NCBI GenBank assembly: GCA_949282345.1
Contig: CASDOQ010000053.1
Coordinates: forward strand, 1-37,719
Direction of reading: 5' to 3'
Origin: an uncultured bacterium
Lineage (GTDB): Bacteria > Bacillota > Clostridia > Oscillospirales > CAG-272
Length of the DNA stretch: 37,719 bases
In this document: positions 1-7,442 of the stretch, piece after piece
Position numbering within the stretch: the stretch's first letter is position 1
How the letters are laid out: each line of letters begins with the position of its first letter
Position numbers and translations under genes: made by a program
The notes under the pieces: generated by a model
What the model saw: the letters and a program-made list of their open reading frames with translations, nothing else
What the model was told of the DNA's origin: nothing
Databases searched by the model: none

Positions 1-131
1 TGAGTCAAATTGATTTTTTGGCTCAGCCTTATGTTATGGATTAACAAAAACACTCGCCGTTCTTTTGGAATAACGAGTGTTTCTTTATGCAAGGTGCCAG
101 TTATTTGGAATTAATTCCCAAATTTGACTCA
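1..131. repeat. Possible small inverted-repeat element
   Basis: An 11-nt sequence TGAGTCAAATT at 1-11 is exactly inverted at 121-131 (AATTTGACTCA), enclosing about 110 nt of AT-rich non-coding DNA. Inside are a hairpin (48-56 with 74-82) and a 12-nt palindrome GGAATTAATTCC (107-118). The layout resembles a MITE-like or repetitive intergenic element, but no transposase or target-site duplication can be seen, and the left side is cut by the window edge. It could equally be a structured 3' untranslated region. Confidence 0.35.
48..86. terminator. Hairpin with T-rich tail
   Basis: The arms AAACACTCG (48-56) and CGAGTGTTT (74-82) are perfectly complementary and are followed by CTTT on the plus strand. 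On the minus strand the mirror side also ends in a T run. It may terminate a gene lying left of the window, or act as the distal terminator of the minus-strand DUF1538/PII operon, which has no nearer strong terminator. The 17-nt loop is long for a terminator. Confidence 0.45.
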
Positions 132-189
132 GCCCCTTTTCATTTTGAAGTTTTTCGGTGGTTTTCGGCTCCTCGGATCCGGGCACCAT

Positions 190-909
190 TCAGTTTTCAT
201 CTGCATCGAGACGACCGATCCCGATGAAACTGTCCACCGGGAGAGAAAAGAGGATCGCGCCCCCCTCGGTCTTTAATCCTGCGCTGTCCCGGATTGCTTC
301 CATGATCTTCTGCTTGAATTCGGTATTCGTCAGGATCGCCACGGTATCCGTCTCCTTTTCGATCGAAGTGCCGATCAACTGTTCGGCCTGCTCGTTCCCG
401 ATACTGCGCGTATGTAAGAGGGTTGCCCCGGTAGCGCCGGCGTTCCGTGCGCTTTCCAGGACGTCCTCCGTATATTTCTGATTGACAACTGCAAGGATCA
501 GTTCGTGCATTTTTTCTTTCTCCTTTTTCGATTTAGCGTTGGAATGGAGATCCTCACGGTAGGGCGTGGATAGGATCGAACGGGCTATCACATTGGAGAT
601 GCCGGAGAGCGGGACAGTAAAGCAAATTCCTTTCCCGCGGAGATACAATTGCAGATGACGGATGATTTCGCGCAACAGTGCTTGCTCGCAATATTCCGGG
701 AAGAGGGCGTATGCTACGCGCTTTTCGACCTCATCGATACCGAGATAACTGCGGTAGTTGGATTTGGCAGTGCCAAATCCGATCCCGGCAAAATGGAGAG
801 AAACGCAGATGTTGTTGCAGGCTTCGACAAATGCTTCCTCGTCATTTTTCCCGATGATGGCCACAAGTAGTTTTACCCGCGCATCCTGCGGATTTTTACG
901 GGGCGGCAT
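190..909 (-). CDS. Tandem PII-like signalling protein (two PII domains)
   Basis: A 239-residue protein built from two PII-like halves, about residues 10-115 and 130-235. Each opens with a beta strand (VKLLVAIIG; HELILAVVN) and closes with a [IG].FS/TVPL/V-type strand (GICFTVPLSGIS; GAILFSLPVDSFIGIG). The second half has the PII-type core TDTVAIL followed by a helix. PII proteins are trimeric sensors of nucleotides or 2-oxoglutarate that bind and gate transporters or enzymes. ATG start at 909 with a strong AGGAGG upstream. The gene overlaps the end of the upstream DUF1538 gene by 14 nt, so the two are translationally coupled, suggesting the protein regulates that membrane protein. I see no obvious T-loop uridylylation tyrosine that I could assign. 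Family placement is fairly sure; ligand and partner are inferred. Confidence 0.72.
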   Translation of the reverse strand: MPPRKNPQDARVKLLVAIIGKNDEEAFVEACNNICVSLHFAGIGFGTAKSNYRSYLGIDEVEKRVAYALFPEYCEQALLREIIRHLQLYLRGKGICFTVPLSGISNVIARSILSTPYREDLHSNAKSKKEKEKMHELILAVVNQKYTEDVLESARNAGATGATLLHTRSIGNEQAEQLIGTSIEKETDTVAILTNTEFKQKIMEAIRDSAGLKTEGGAILFSLPVDSFIGIGRLDADEN

Positions 910-2431
910 AGTTCACCCCTCCTTCCTCTTTCGTATAGTCAATAAAGTATTCATCCTCGTTGTTGAAGCGGCGCACGGCGCGATTTGCCTTGAGCTTGTA
1001 TATGAGCCCGCAAATCTGAATGGAAATGATCGGCGTCATCGCCGCAAACGCCACACAACCGTACGCATCGGTCATGATATTTCCTCCGAGTGCCGAGCAG
1101 GAACCGATCGCCAGGGGGAGGACGAAGGCGCTCATCATCGTGCCGCTCGCTACGCCACCGGAATCAAAGGCGATCCCGGTGAAGAAGGGGGGAACGATGA
1201 AGGAAAGCACCAGTGCGATCAGATACCCGGGGATCAGAATAAAAAGAATAGACATCCCGGTCAGAACACGCAGCATGGAAAGCCCCAGCGCGGCGGAAAC
1301 ACCGACCGAAAGCGCGATCCGGATCGTTGAAGAAGAGATGGCGCCGGCTGTCACCTGCTCGACCTGGCGGTTCAAAACGTATACGGCAGGCTCTGCGGAA
1401 ATAATGAAATATCCGAGGCACATACTGACAGGGATCAGAACGTACCCGCCGAGAACGCCGGAAAGCGTTGCTCCGAAGGAACGTCCGACCGGCAAAAGGC
1501 CCGTATTGGCGCCGGTCAAAAAGAACATAAGGCCAAAGAACACGTATGCAACGCCCACCCCAATGCGGAAGACCTGCCGGCGGCTGAACGGACGTGAGAT
1601 CAACTGGAAGAGCGCCGTGAAGACCAGGATCGGCAAAAGGGCAATGGCAACCTCCTTGGCCGCATCGGCAAGGCCGCCGAGATATACGAGCGCCCCTTCC
1701 CGCGTGTCGGCAAGAACGGTGGCGGGCTCGGGCGTATAGTTCATATCGCCAAAGCTTGCACAGATCCCGAGGATCAGAACCGATATGATCGGTCCGATAC
1801 TGCAAAGGGCCACAAGGCCGAAGGAATCGTCATGGCTGCCGTGCTTGCGGCTCTTTGCGCCGGAAGCGCCGGCCCCGAGAGCCATGATGAAGGGAACCGT
1901 CATAGGCCCCGTTGTGACACCGCCCGAGTCGAAGGCAAGTGCCCAGAATTCGGACGGAACGAAAATACAGAGCACGAATACAATACTGTAAAAAACCGTC
2001 AGTAAGACCGAAAGACTGATCCCGTAGCGCACACGCAAGAGCGCAATGACCAAAAATATGCCTACTCCGACCGATACGATCAGGATCAGGAGGAGATTCG
2101 GCACGCCGGAAACAAGCTCGGCGAGGATCTGCAGATCCGGCTCGGATGCCGTGACAAGGATTCCGATAATAAAGCCGATAAACGCAATGAACCACGCGCT
2201 TTTTGAATTGGACAGCGAGGCCCCGATACGCGATCCGAGCGTATTCATGGACATTTCAACGCCCATGGTAAATACCGAAAGCCCGACGATCAAAAACGCA
2301 AGACCGACAAGGAACAAAAGAAAGGTTCCCGTATCCATTGGCGCGATGGTGAGCGAAAGGAGAAAAACGATCGCTCCGATCGGAAGGATCGAACGCATCG
2401 ATTCTATCAGTTTTGCCTGAATGATTCCCAT
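896..2431 (-). CDS. DUF1538 family multipass membrane protein
   Basis: A 511-residue, very hydrophobic protein with about 12 predicted membrane spans, belonging by its motifs to the DUF1538 family of putative transporters. It is an internal duplication: FDSGGV occurs in both halves (about residues 167 and 422), each followed by a G.M motif, and an acidic EP motif (EPDL, EPAV) precedes each copy by about 70-75 residues. Repeated motifs of this kind are typical of substrate sites in inverted-repeat transporters. The ATG at 2431 is preferred over an upstream TTG at 2449 because GAGG lies 6 nt before it. The acidic, soluble C-terminal tail (about 40 residues) would face the partner encoded next, the double-PII protein. 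The substrate is unknown; nothing in the neighbourhood (lysC is divergent) identifies it. Confidence 0.8.
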   Translation of the reverse strand: MGIIQAKLIESMRSILPIGAIVFLLSLTIAPMDTGTFLLFLVGLAFLIVGLSVFTMGVEMSMNTLGSRIGASLSNSKSAWFIAFIGFIIGILVTASEPDLQILAELVSGVPNLLLILIVSVGVGIFLVIALLRVRYGISLSVLLTVFYSIVFVLCIFVPSEFWALAFDSGGVTTGPMTVPFIMALGAGASGAKSRKHGSHDDSFGLVALCSIGPIISVLILGICASFGDMNYTPEPATVLADTREGALVYLGGLADAAKEVAIALLPILVFTALFQLISRPFSRRQVFRIGVGVAYVFFGLMFFLTGANTGLLPVGRSFGATLSGVLGGYVLIPVSMCLGYFIISAEPAVYVLNRQVEQVTAGAISSSTIRIALSVGVSAALGLSMLRVLTGMSILFILIPGYLIALVLSFIVPPFFTGIAFDSGGVASGTMMSAFVLPLAIGSCSALGGNIMTDAYGCVAFAAMTPIISIQICGLIYKLKANRAVRRFNNEDEYFIDYTKEEGGVNYAAP

Positions 2432-2517
2432 AGGATACCTCGCAATCAAAAATGAAAGAAAATCCCTCCGTCAGCAGGGGAACGGCAGGGAAGGGAAGGT
2501 GGAAAAAGTTCACATTC

Positions 2518-2546
2518 AGTATACCATACCGCGACGGAAAAAGCAA
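2518..2546 (-). promoter_or_regulatory. Sigma-A-type promoter for DUF1538 operon
   Basis: On the minus strand, TTGCTT (2541-2546) and TATACT (2518-2523) are separated by 17 nt. The leader to the ATG is about 80 nt, contains a pyrimidine-rich stretch, and shows no recognisable riboswitch. It is divergent from the lysC promoter about 70 nt away. Confidence 0.65.
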
Positions 2547-2616
2547 TCGGAAAATTGTCGATTATCAGAAACTTCTTCGCACAGCGCGAAAGAGACTGAA
2601 AAGCCCTCATTCCCTC

Positions 2617-2645
2617 TTGACAGATGTCGAAAGAAAACATATAAT
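2617..2645 (+). promoter_or_regulatory. Consensus sigma-A promoter for lysC
   Basis: A perfect TTGACA (2617-2622), a 17-nt spacer and a perfect TATAAT (2640-2645). The leader to the GTG start is only about 43 nt, too short for a lysine riboswitch, so any feedback control of this aspartokinase is likely at the enzyme level through its ACT domains. Confidence 0.9.
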
Positions 2646-2694
2646 ATACTAACGTGACAATGTGTTACAATAAAACTCCAGGAGAAATTTCACC

Positions 2695-4008
2695 GTGTTG
2701 AAGGTTTTAAAATTCGGCGGCAGTTCGTTGGCGGACGCGCCCCACTTCCGTCAGGTGGCGGAAATCATCCGGGCAGACGCATCGCGCCGCTTCGTCATTC
2801 CTTCCGCTCCCGGGAAACGTTATAAAGAAGACGAAAAGGTGACCGATCTGCTCTACCGTTGCTATGATATGGCGATCGGTGGGCAGGATATTACCCCGGT
2901 GTTTGAACGGATCAAAAATCGCTATCGGGAAATTATACGGGATCTTCAACTCGATCTTTCTCTGGAAGCGGAATTCGACTCGATCTTCCTCCTGATTTCC
3001 GAGGCGGTCGGTCGTGATTATGCCGCCAGCCGTGGGGAATACCTGAACGGCCGTATTCTGGCGCGTTATCTCGGATACGATTTCATTGATGCCAAGGACG
3101 TCATATTCTTCCGGGATAACGGCACACTGGATTCCGACAGGACGAATGCTGTGCTGTCTGCCGCCCTCGAAGCGCACGAGCACGCAGTCATCCCCGGCTT
3201 TTACGGTTCTATGCCCAATGGGACGATCAAGACATTTTCCCGCGGCGGTTCCGATATCTCGGGGGCGATCGTGGCACGCGCCGCCGGGGCGGATCTTTAC
3301 GAGAACTGGACGGATGTATCCGGCTTCCTGATGGCGGATCCCCGCTGTGTGGAGGATCCCATGCCGATCGATGTCATTACGTATAAAGAACTGCGCGAAC
3401 TTTCGTATATGGGGGCTTCGGTTCTTCACGAGGATGCCGTGTTCCCGGTACGGGCGGCCGGGATTTCCATCAATATCCTGAACACCAACAAGCCGGAAGA
3501 TGCCGGAACCATGATCGTCCCCGTCGCCCCTGCCACCGCCTCCGAACGGATCATTACGGGGATTGCCGGGAAAATCGGTTTTTCGATCATTTCGGTAGAA
3601 AAAGATATGATGAACGCCGAGATCGGGTTCGGCCGCCGCGTTTTGGAAACGCTTGAGGTAAACGGAGTCAGCTTTGAGCATCTCCCGTCAGGCATCGATA
3701 CCATGTCTGTTATCGTCAAAACTTCCGAACTGGAAGGGAAGCGTAATACGGTCATGGATTCGATCTTCAAACTGACCAACGCAGACGCCATTACGATCGA
3801 AGACGGCATTGCCATGCTGGCCGTCGTCGGGCGTGGGATGATCCGCTCCAAAGGAACCGCGGCACGGATCTTTTCCGCCCTTGCAAAGGCTTCGATCAAT
3901 ATCAAAATGATCGACCAGGGCTCCAGTGAGCTGAATATCATCATCGGGGTGGAAGAATCCGATTATATCAACGCCATCCGGGCAATTTACCGGGAGTTCG
4001 TCTGTTGA
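2695..4008 (+). CDS. lysC: Aspartate kinase
   Basis: A 437-residue cytoplasmic enzyme that phosphorylates L-aspartate with ATP, the first step toward lysine, threonine, methionine and diaminopimelate. The N-terminal amino-acid kinase domain starts with KFGGSS (residues 6-11) and includes FSRGGSDISGA (about 181-191) and a NWTDVSG motif near 207. The last ~130 residues form the paired ACT regulatory region. The GTG start at 2695 is chosen because AGGAGA lies 9 nt upstream; the next codon is TTG. Monocistronic by context: it has its own strong promoter, and no other amino-acid biosynthesis gene follows. No complete terminator follows the stop; only a half copy of the terminator arm found after the GH3 gene is present (4088-4105). 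Confidence 0.95.
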   Translation: MLKVLKFGGSSLADAPHFRQVAEIIRADASRRFVIPSAPGKRYKEDEKVTDLLYRCYDMAIGGQDITPVFERIKNRYREIIRDLQLDLSLEAEFDSIFLLISEAVGRDYAASRGEYLNGRILARYLGYDFIDAKDVIFFRDNGTLDSDRTNAVLSAALEAHEHAVIPGFYGSMPNGTIKTFSRGGSDISGAIVARAAGADLYENWTDVSGFLMADPRCVEDPMPIDVITYKELRELSYMGASVLHEDAVFPVRAAGISINILNTNKPEDAGTMIVPVAPATASERIITGIAGKIGFSIISVEKDMMNAEIGFGRRVLETLEVNGVSFEHLPSGIDTMSVIVKTSELEGKRNTVMDSIFKLTNADAITIEDGIAMLAVVGRGMIRSKGTAARIFSALAKASINIKMIDQGSSELNIIIGVEESDYINAIRAIYREFVC

Positions 4009-4087
4009 GCCGGAAAGAGCCATAAAAAACCGAAACTGATATAGGATGGGGGATTCAGGAAAAAATGCATGCACGGGCATGGAACGG

Positions 4088-4105
4088 AAAAGGCTTCGGA
4101 AAGAG
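4088..4105 (+). repeat. 18-nt direct repeat, left copy
   Basis: AAAAGGCTTCGGAAAGAG here is identical to 5872-5889, where it forms the left arm of a terminator. Here the matching right arm is missing, so this copy looks like a severed or duplicated terminator half. The two copies bracket the AT-richer GH3 gene. Confidence 0.75.
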
Positions 4106-4173
4106 GTAACGATATCATCCCCTTACCTATGAGCAATATTTGCAATTTCTTTTGCAAGCATGACAATGTTTTT

Positions 4174-4201
4174 TTGTTGCATTTTTTGATATAAATAATA
4201 T
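4174..4201 (+). promoter_or_regulatory. Weak candidate promoter of the GH3 gene
   Basis: TTGTTG (4174-4179) and TAATAT (4196-4201) are spaced by 16 nt within a T-rich tract. The match is modest and other registers (TATAAA at 4190-4195) are possible. Confidence 0.35.
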
Positions 4202-4260
4202 GAAGATCATCGATCAAAAAACGGTTACGTTAAAAATAGTGCAGTAAAGGGGAAAGAAAA

Positions 4261-5832
4261 ATGCAACTCAAACTGGAAGATTTAACGCTCGAGCAAAAGC
4301 TTGGCATGGTGCTTTGTGCGAGACGCTGTAACGATCCCGAAGATTTTAAATACACCCTTGAGCTTGTAAGAAATCATGCGGTCGGATCTATTCAAGTGTC
4401 AATCAATAATAGAACGGACGAGGTCATAAAAGCCATAAGGGAAGTCGCTGATTATCCCGTGCTTATCATCAACGATATGGAAGCCGGTTATCAAAAATCG
4501 AGTTATCCCCAAATCCCGGCACTTACCCTTGCCGCAACCGGCAATATTGAGTATGCCAAAAGCTTTGCAAAGGGGATCGTATCATCCGCCAAAAAAGACG
4601 GATTTGACGGAATATGGGGCCCTGTCTTGGATATTCATCAAGCAAATGCTCCCTGTAAGATTTCGCGTATATACGGTGATACCCCCGAGAGTGTTTTGCG
4701 TATGACCACCGCCATCAACGAGGTCTTCAAAGAAAACGGCTTTATCGGAACCGGAAAACATTATCCCGGTGGTGATGACCTTCCGTTTGATACGCATATG
4801 ACAGAAAGTCTCTCATATCTCACAGAAGAAGAGCTTCTGAATTTCACGCTTGTCCCTTACCTGAAGCTTATGGAAAAAGGGCTTCTGCGTGCCGTTATGA
4901 CGAGCCATACGACTTATGTGAATATCGATCCCGAATATCCTGCAACACTTTCCAAGAAGATTTTGAATATCCTGAGGGATCGCGGATTTGACGGCGTTTT
5001 CTTTACGGATTCTCTTGCGATGATGGGAATTCTCCAAAAATACGGCGAAGAAAATGTTATGGGAATTTGCATGGATGCCGGAATCGATATAATTCTTCCC
5101 AACTATCGCACAAGCACAAAGCGGTGCCTTGAACTGTTAACGCAAAACTTCCGTGACGGTATGTTCACCGAAGAGAGGCTTAACGATGCCGTTCGCCATA
5201 TTCTGAATCTTATGAAATTCTCTGAGGAGAACAAGGCGATCGTCCCCGTAATGACAGAGCAGGATATTGAAAATCTGAACATTGTTGCAAGAGACTGTAT
5301 CACAGCCGTCACCGAAAAAGGTGTCCCGGCAAGCCTTCAAAACAGAAACAAGAACAGACTTTTCGTTGTTGTTACCGATGCGGGTTTTAACCCGCAAGGG
5401 CCCGAAATGGAAATCACAAGCTCTAACTGGTTTGACGCACGGAGTATAACGAACAAAATAAAGGAAGAATTCCCGAACAGTGAAATCGTTTATCTTCCCG
5501 AATTTGCAACCGCATCCCAAAACGAGCAGGTGCTCCTTGCCGCAACCAAGCATGACGAGGTCGTTTTCATCACCCACTGCAATACCGCAGCTTACCTCGG
5601 AACAGACTGCCTGACACGCCGCGCCGAGTCGCTCATCAACTGCTTGATTCTGTCGGGGAAGGTTGAGGCGGTTCTTCACTATGGTAACCCCCATGCAGTA
5701 GAACCGCTGATGCATGTTAAACGTGTCCTTTTCGGCTATTCCTCACCTGCTTCGCTTCCCTATGGGATAGAGGTTCTTTCGGGCAAGCTGGAAGCAAAAG
5801 GAACTCTTCCGATTAAAGTCGCTCTTCAGTAA
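4261..5832 (+). CDS. Glycoside hydrolase family 3 protein, NagZ-like
   Basis: A 523-residue protein with a GH3 N-terminal TIM-barrel domain (about residues 10-320). The NagZ-type signature is recognisable: KHYPG at 166-170, then DTH at 177-179, the Asp-His acid/base dyad typical of beta-N-acetylglucosaminidases, and FFTDSLAM with the likely nucleophile D250. The second G of the usual KH.PG.G motif is replaced by D. A C-terminal region (about 370-523) resembles the GH3 C domain. There is no signal peptide, so it would act in the cytoplasm, for example on imported or recycled GlcNAc-linked sugars; this is inference. ATG follows AAGGGG. The gene is AT-richer than its surroundings (26 of 60 bases G or C at 4441-4500, against 43 of 60 at 3241-3300 in lysC) and prefers different codons, suggesting acquisition. 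Substrate is unproven. Confidence 0.85.
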   Translation: MQLKLEDLTLEQKLGMVLCARRCNDPEDFKYTLELVRNHAVGSIQVSINNRTDEVIKAIREVADYPVLIINDMEAGYQKSSYPQIPALTLAATGNIEYAKSFAKGIVSSAKKDGFDGIWGPVLDIHQANAPCKISRIYGDTPESVLRMTTAINEVFKENGFIGTGKHYPGGDDLPFDTHMTESLSYLTEEELLNFTLVPYLKLMEKGLLRAVMTSHTTYVNIDPEYPATLSKKILNILRDRGFDGVFFTDSLAMMGILQKYGEENVMGICMDAGIDIILPNYRTSTKRCLELLTQNFRDGMFTEERLNDAVRHILNLMKFSEENKAIVPVMTEQDIENLNIVARDCITAVTEKGVPASLQNRNKNRLFVVVTDAGFNPQGPEMEITSSNWFDARSITNKIKEEFPNSEIVYLPEFATASQNEQVLLAATKHDEVVFITHCNTAAYLGTDCLTRRAESLINCLILSGKVEAVLHYGNPHAVEPLMHVKRVLFGYSSPASLPYGIEVLSGKLEAKGTLPIKVALQ

Positions 5833-5871
5833 ATTCGAAAAAATTTCCGAAAATTTTGTTACCTGACATAA

Positions 5872-5918
5872 AAAAGGCTTCGGAAAGAGAACTCAAATCT
5901 CTTTCCGGAGCCTTCATT
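5872..5918. terminator. Terminator after GH3 gene (contains right repeat copy)
   Basis: The arms AAGGCTTCGGAAAGAG (5874-5889) and CTCTTTCCGGAGCCTT (5899-5914) pair with one G-T wobble. A T run follows on the plus strand (CATTTT) and a stronger one on the minus strand. The left arm with two added A residues is the second copy of the 18-nt direct repeat also found at 4088-4105. Confidence 0.85.
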
Positions 5919-6004
5919 TTATGTGTATGATATACTCCAAGACCCCCATAAATGCCACTCACGAAGTGAATATTACGGCGAAGCAATACTGCTCAGCAAA
6001 AGCG

Positions 6005-6040
6005 AATAAAACTGCCGTGTGTCCTGAAGAACACACGGCA
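6005..6040 (-). terminator. Terminator of the flavodoxin-like gene
   Basis: TGCCGTGTGT (6013-6022) and ACACACGGCA (6031-6040) form a perfect 10-bp stem with an 8-nt loop. On the minus strand it is followed by GTTTTATT. It lies just beyond the stop codon at 6062. Confidence 0.85.
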
Positions 6041-6061
6041 TAAGCGTATGGGTTTTGCTTT

Positions 6062-6493
6062 TTACTGCGCCGCCTTGAAGGACTGTATCGTCTTTTCGAC
6101 CCAATCAAGAACGGTTTTCTTTTCCTCATCGCTATACTTTTTAAGGAATTTGAAGGGAAGTCCTCCATTGATATAAAGGATATCTTCGCAGAAGTTCGCA
6201 CCGGCATTTCTGAGCCACTCGACCGCCTGAGCAGCCTTTTCGGCATCGCCGTCCACAACGAGAGCAACATTCTGCGCGCTGTCTTTGTTCAGATTCTTGC
6301 AGAAGATCTCAAATGCGGTGGAATACTTGGACGCCGCACTCAGGAAGATCACCACAAGCCGTTCGTTATCGCAGGGGTACGCCGGCGGAATCACGTCCGC
6401 GGCATAGTTGGAATATTCACCGGCAACCGCGGCAGCAAGGCCGAGAAGTTTTCCTTTGTTGGTAGCGGTCAGAACGCGCAATTTCATTTTCAT
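6062..6493 (-). CDS. Small flavodoxin-fold-like protein, function unknown
   Basis: A 143-residue soluble protein. It starts with a beta strand leading into a TATNKGK loop (LRVLTATNKGK, residues 5-15), resembling the phosphate-binding loop of flavodoxins. An ERLVVIFLSAASKYS segment (about 44-58) resembles the second strand and loop of that fold, followed by VALVVDGDAE (about 77-86). I read it as a degenerate or divergent flavodoxin-like domain; FMN binding is not established. The ATG start has GGAGG ten bases upstream. It stands as a single-gene unit between the GH3 terminator and the ECF S gene, with its own terminator. It could be a small electron carrier, or simply a Rossmann-like protein of unknown role. 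Confidence 0.5.
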   Translation of the reverse strand: MKMKLRVLTATNKGKLLGLAAAVAGEYSNYAADVIPPAYPCDNERLVVIFLSAASKYSTAFEIFCKNLNKDSAQNVALVVDGDAEKAAQAVEWLRNAGANFCEDILYINGGLPFKFLKKYSDEEKKTVLDWVEKTIQSFKAAQ

Positions 6494-6603
6494 GATTCTA
6501 TATCCTCCAATTATTTAATTACCGCTGAAACAGACATTCATCAGATCATAATGTATCATAAAATGCAAAAAAAAGAAAGATAAATTTGAAAAAAACTGTA
6601 TTT

Positions 6604-7206
6604 TCAGCGAATTTTCTTTAGCGCAAGACAAATGGCCGAACCGATGACGGTGCAACTGATCAGTTCCACCACGCAGTTGATACCTGCCATTGCGATAATC
6701 AGGGAAAAAATGCCGAAAACGTCCGAGGGGGCCGCGGCACCGAGCACTCCGGCGATCACCGCAGGGGTGAAGAGGATCATCAGCGAACCGAGGAAAAAAA
6801 GTGTGTTCAGGAAGGGAGCAGTAAAACTGGAGATCCCGTAAGCCGTCGGCTCAGAATGGATTTTCCGGGAAATTGCTTTGAAGATCAGCCCGACAAGAAC
6901 CCCCATCAGGACACGGGTGGGGAAACAAACGAGAAAGGTGCGGAACCAACTGATCCCCAGCAAGAACTGACCGAACGGACTGGTGGTAAAACACATGATA
7001 AAACTGCACGCGCCAAAACACCCGCCCAGAAAACCGCCGACCAGCGGTCCGTACAGAATAGCCCCCACAAGCACGGGAATCGGAGCCAACGTCAGTTCCA
7101 GCGTCAGAATCGGAATGCTGAAAAACGTCAGAACAACGGTCAGCGCGGTAAGAACCGAAATTTCCACAAGTTTTACAGTTTTTCCGGTCGTTGAAAAGTA
7201 ACGCAT
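6604..7206 (-). CDS. ECF transporter S component
   Basis: A 200-residue integral membrane protein with about six hydrophobic spans, matching the substrate-binding S component of energy-coupling-factor vitamin importers. The first span is followed by the LTLAPIPVLVGAILYGP region, which resembles the FolT/PanT-type signature (L.F...PV.LGAI..GP). S components capture a vitamin (folate, pantothenate, riboflavin and others) and share EcfA1A2T modules encoded elsewhere. No such module is in this window. The ATG at 7206 is chosen over an upstream TTG (7212) because AGGAGA sits 6 nt before it. No riboswitch is recognisable in the leader; a 28-bp palindrome lies about 70 nt upstream. Substrate cannot be assigned. 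Confidence 0.82.
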   Translation of the reverse strand: MRYFSTTGKTVKLVEISVLTALTVVLTFFSIPILTLELTLAPIPVLVGAILYGPLVGGFLGGCFGACSFIMCFTTSPFGQFLLGISWFRTFLVCFPTRVLMGVLVGLIFKAISRKIHSEPTAYGISSFTAPFLNTLFFLGSLMILFTPAVIAGVLGAAAPSDVFGIFSLIIAMAGINCVVELISCTVIGSAICLALKKIR

Positions 7207-7276
7207 GATCAATCTCCTATTTTTTCGGGTCGTTGCCCGTCATATACCGTTTATTCTTTACTTTCGACTTCCCTTT

Positions 7277-7304
7277 ATGATACAAAATTTTTATTTTGTA
7301 TCAT
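7277..7304. promoter_or_regulatory. 28-bp inverted repeat, candidate operator
   Basis: ATGATACAAAA (7277-7287) is exactly inverted at 7294-7304 (TTTTGTATCAT) with a 6-nt centre. It lies between two divergent genes, about 70 nt from the ECF S start and about 140 nt before the PHP gene. The size and AT-rich symmetric arms suit a dimeric repressor. It is not followed by a T run proper to a terminator. The TGTATCAT half recurs at 6552-6559 before the flavodoxin-like gene. Confidence 0.5.
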
Positions 7305-7365
7305 CTTTTGGATGGACAAAATGTAAGTTTTTTGAAAGAAATCGGGAAGAAAGCACCCGAGAATC

Positions 7366-7394
7366 TTGAAAAACAAACGAAAAAATGTTATTAT
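7366..7394 (+). promoter_or_regulatory. Sigma-A-type promoter for PHP gene
   Basis: TTGAAA (7366-7371), a 17-nt spacer and TATTAT (7389-7394), with a leader of about 42 nt to the ATG at 7443. Confidence 0.7.
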
Positions 7395-7442
7395 ATTTAT
7401 GATAATGCTTTTTATTTCTTTTGTCAATAGAAAGACATCACA

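Larger units (their letters stand above)
4009..4260. other. AT-rich intergenic region between lysC and the GH3 gene
   Basis: About 250 nt with no gene. It holds one copy of an 18-nt direct repeat (4088-4105) and a short possible hairpin (GGTAA...TTACC near 4105-4127). A T-rich stretch with promoter-like elements (4150-4201) precedes the GH3 ribosome site AAGGGG at about 4248. Composition shifts from GC-rich to AT-rich around 4100-4140. Confidence 0.6.

Noticed and set aside
2646..2694. Lysine riboswitch before lysC
   Set aside because: The leader is only about 43 nt, too short for the known lysine riboswitch.
7213..7276. Riboswitch before the ECF S gene
   Set aside because: The leader is short and I see no conserved vitamin-riboswitch core; only a palindrome lies upstream.
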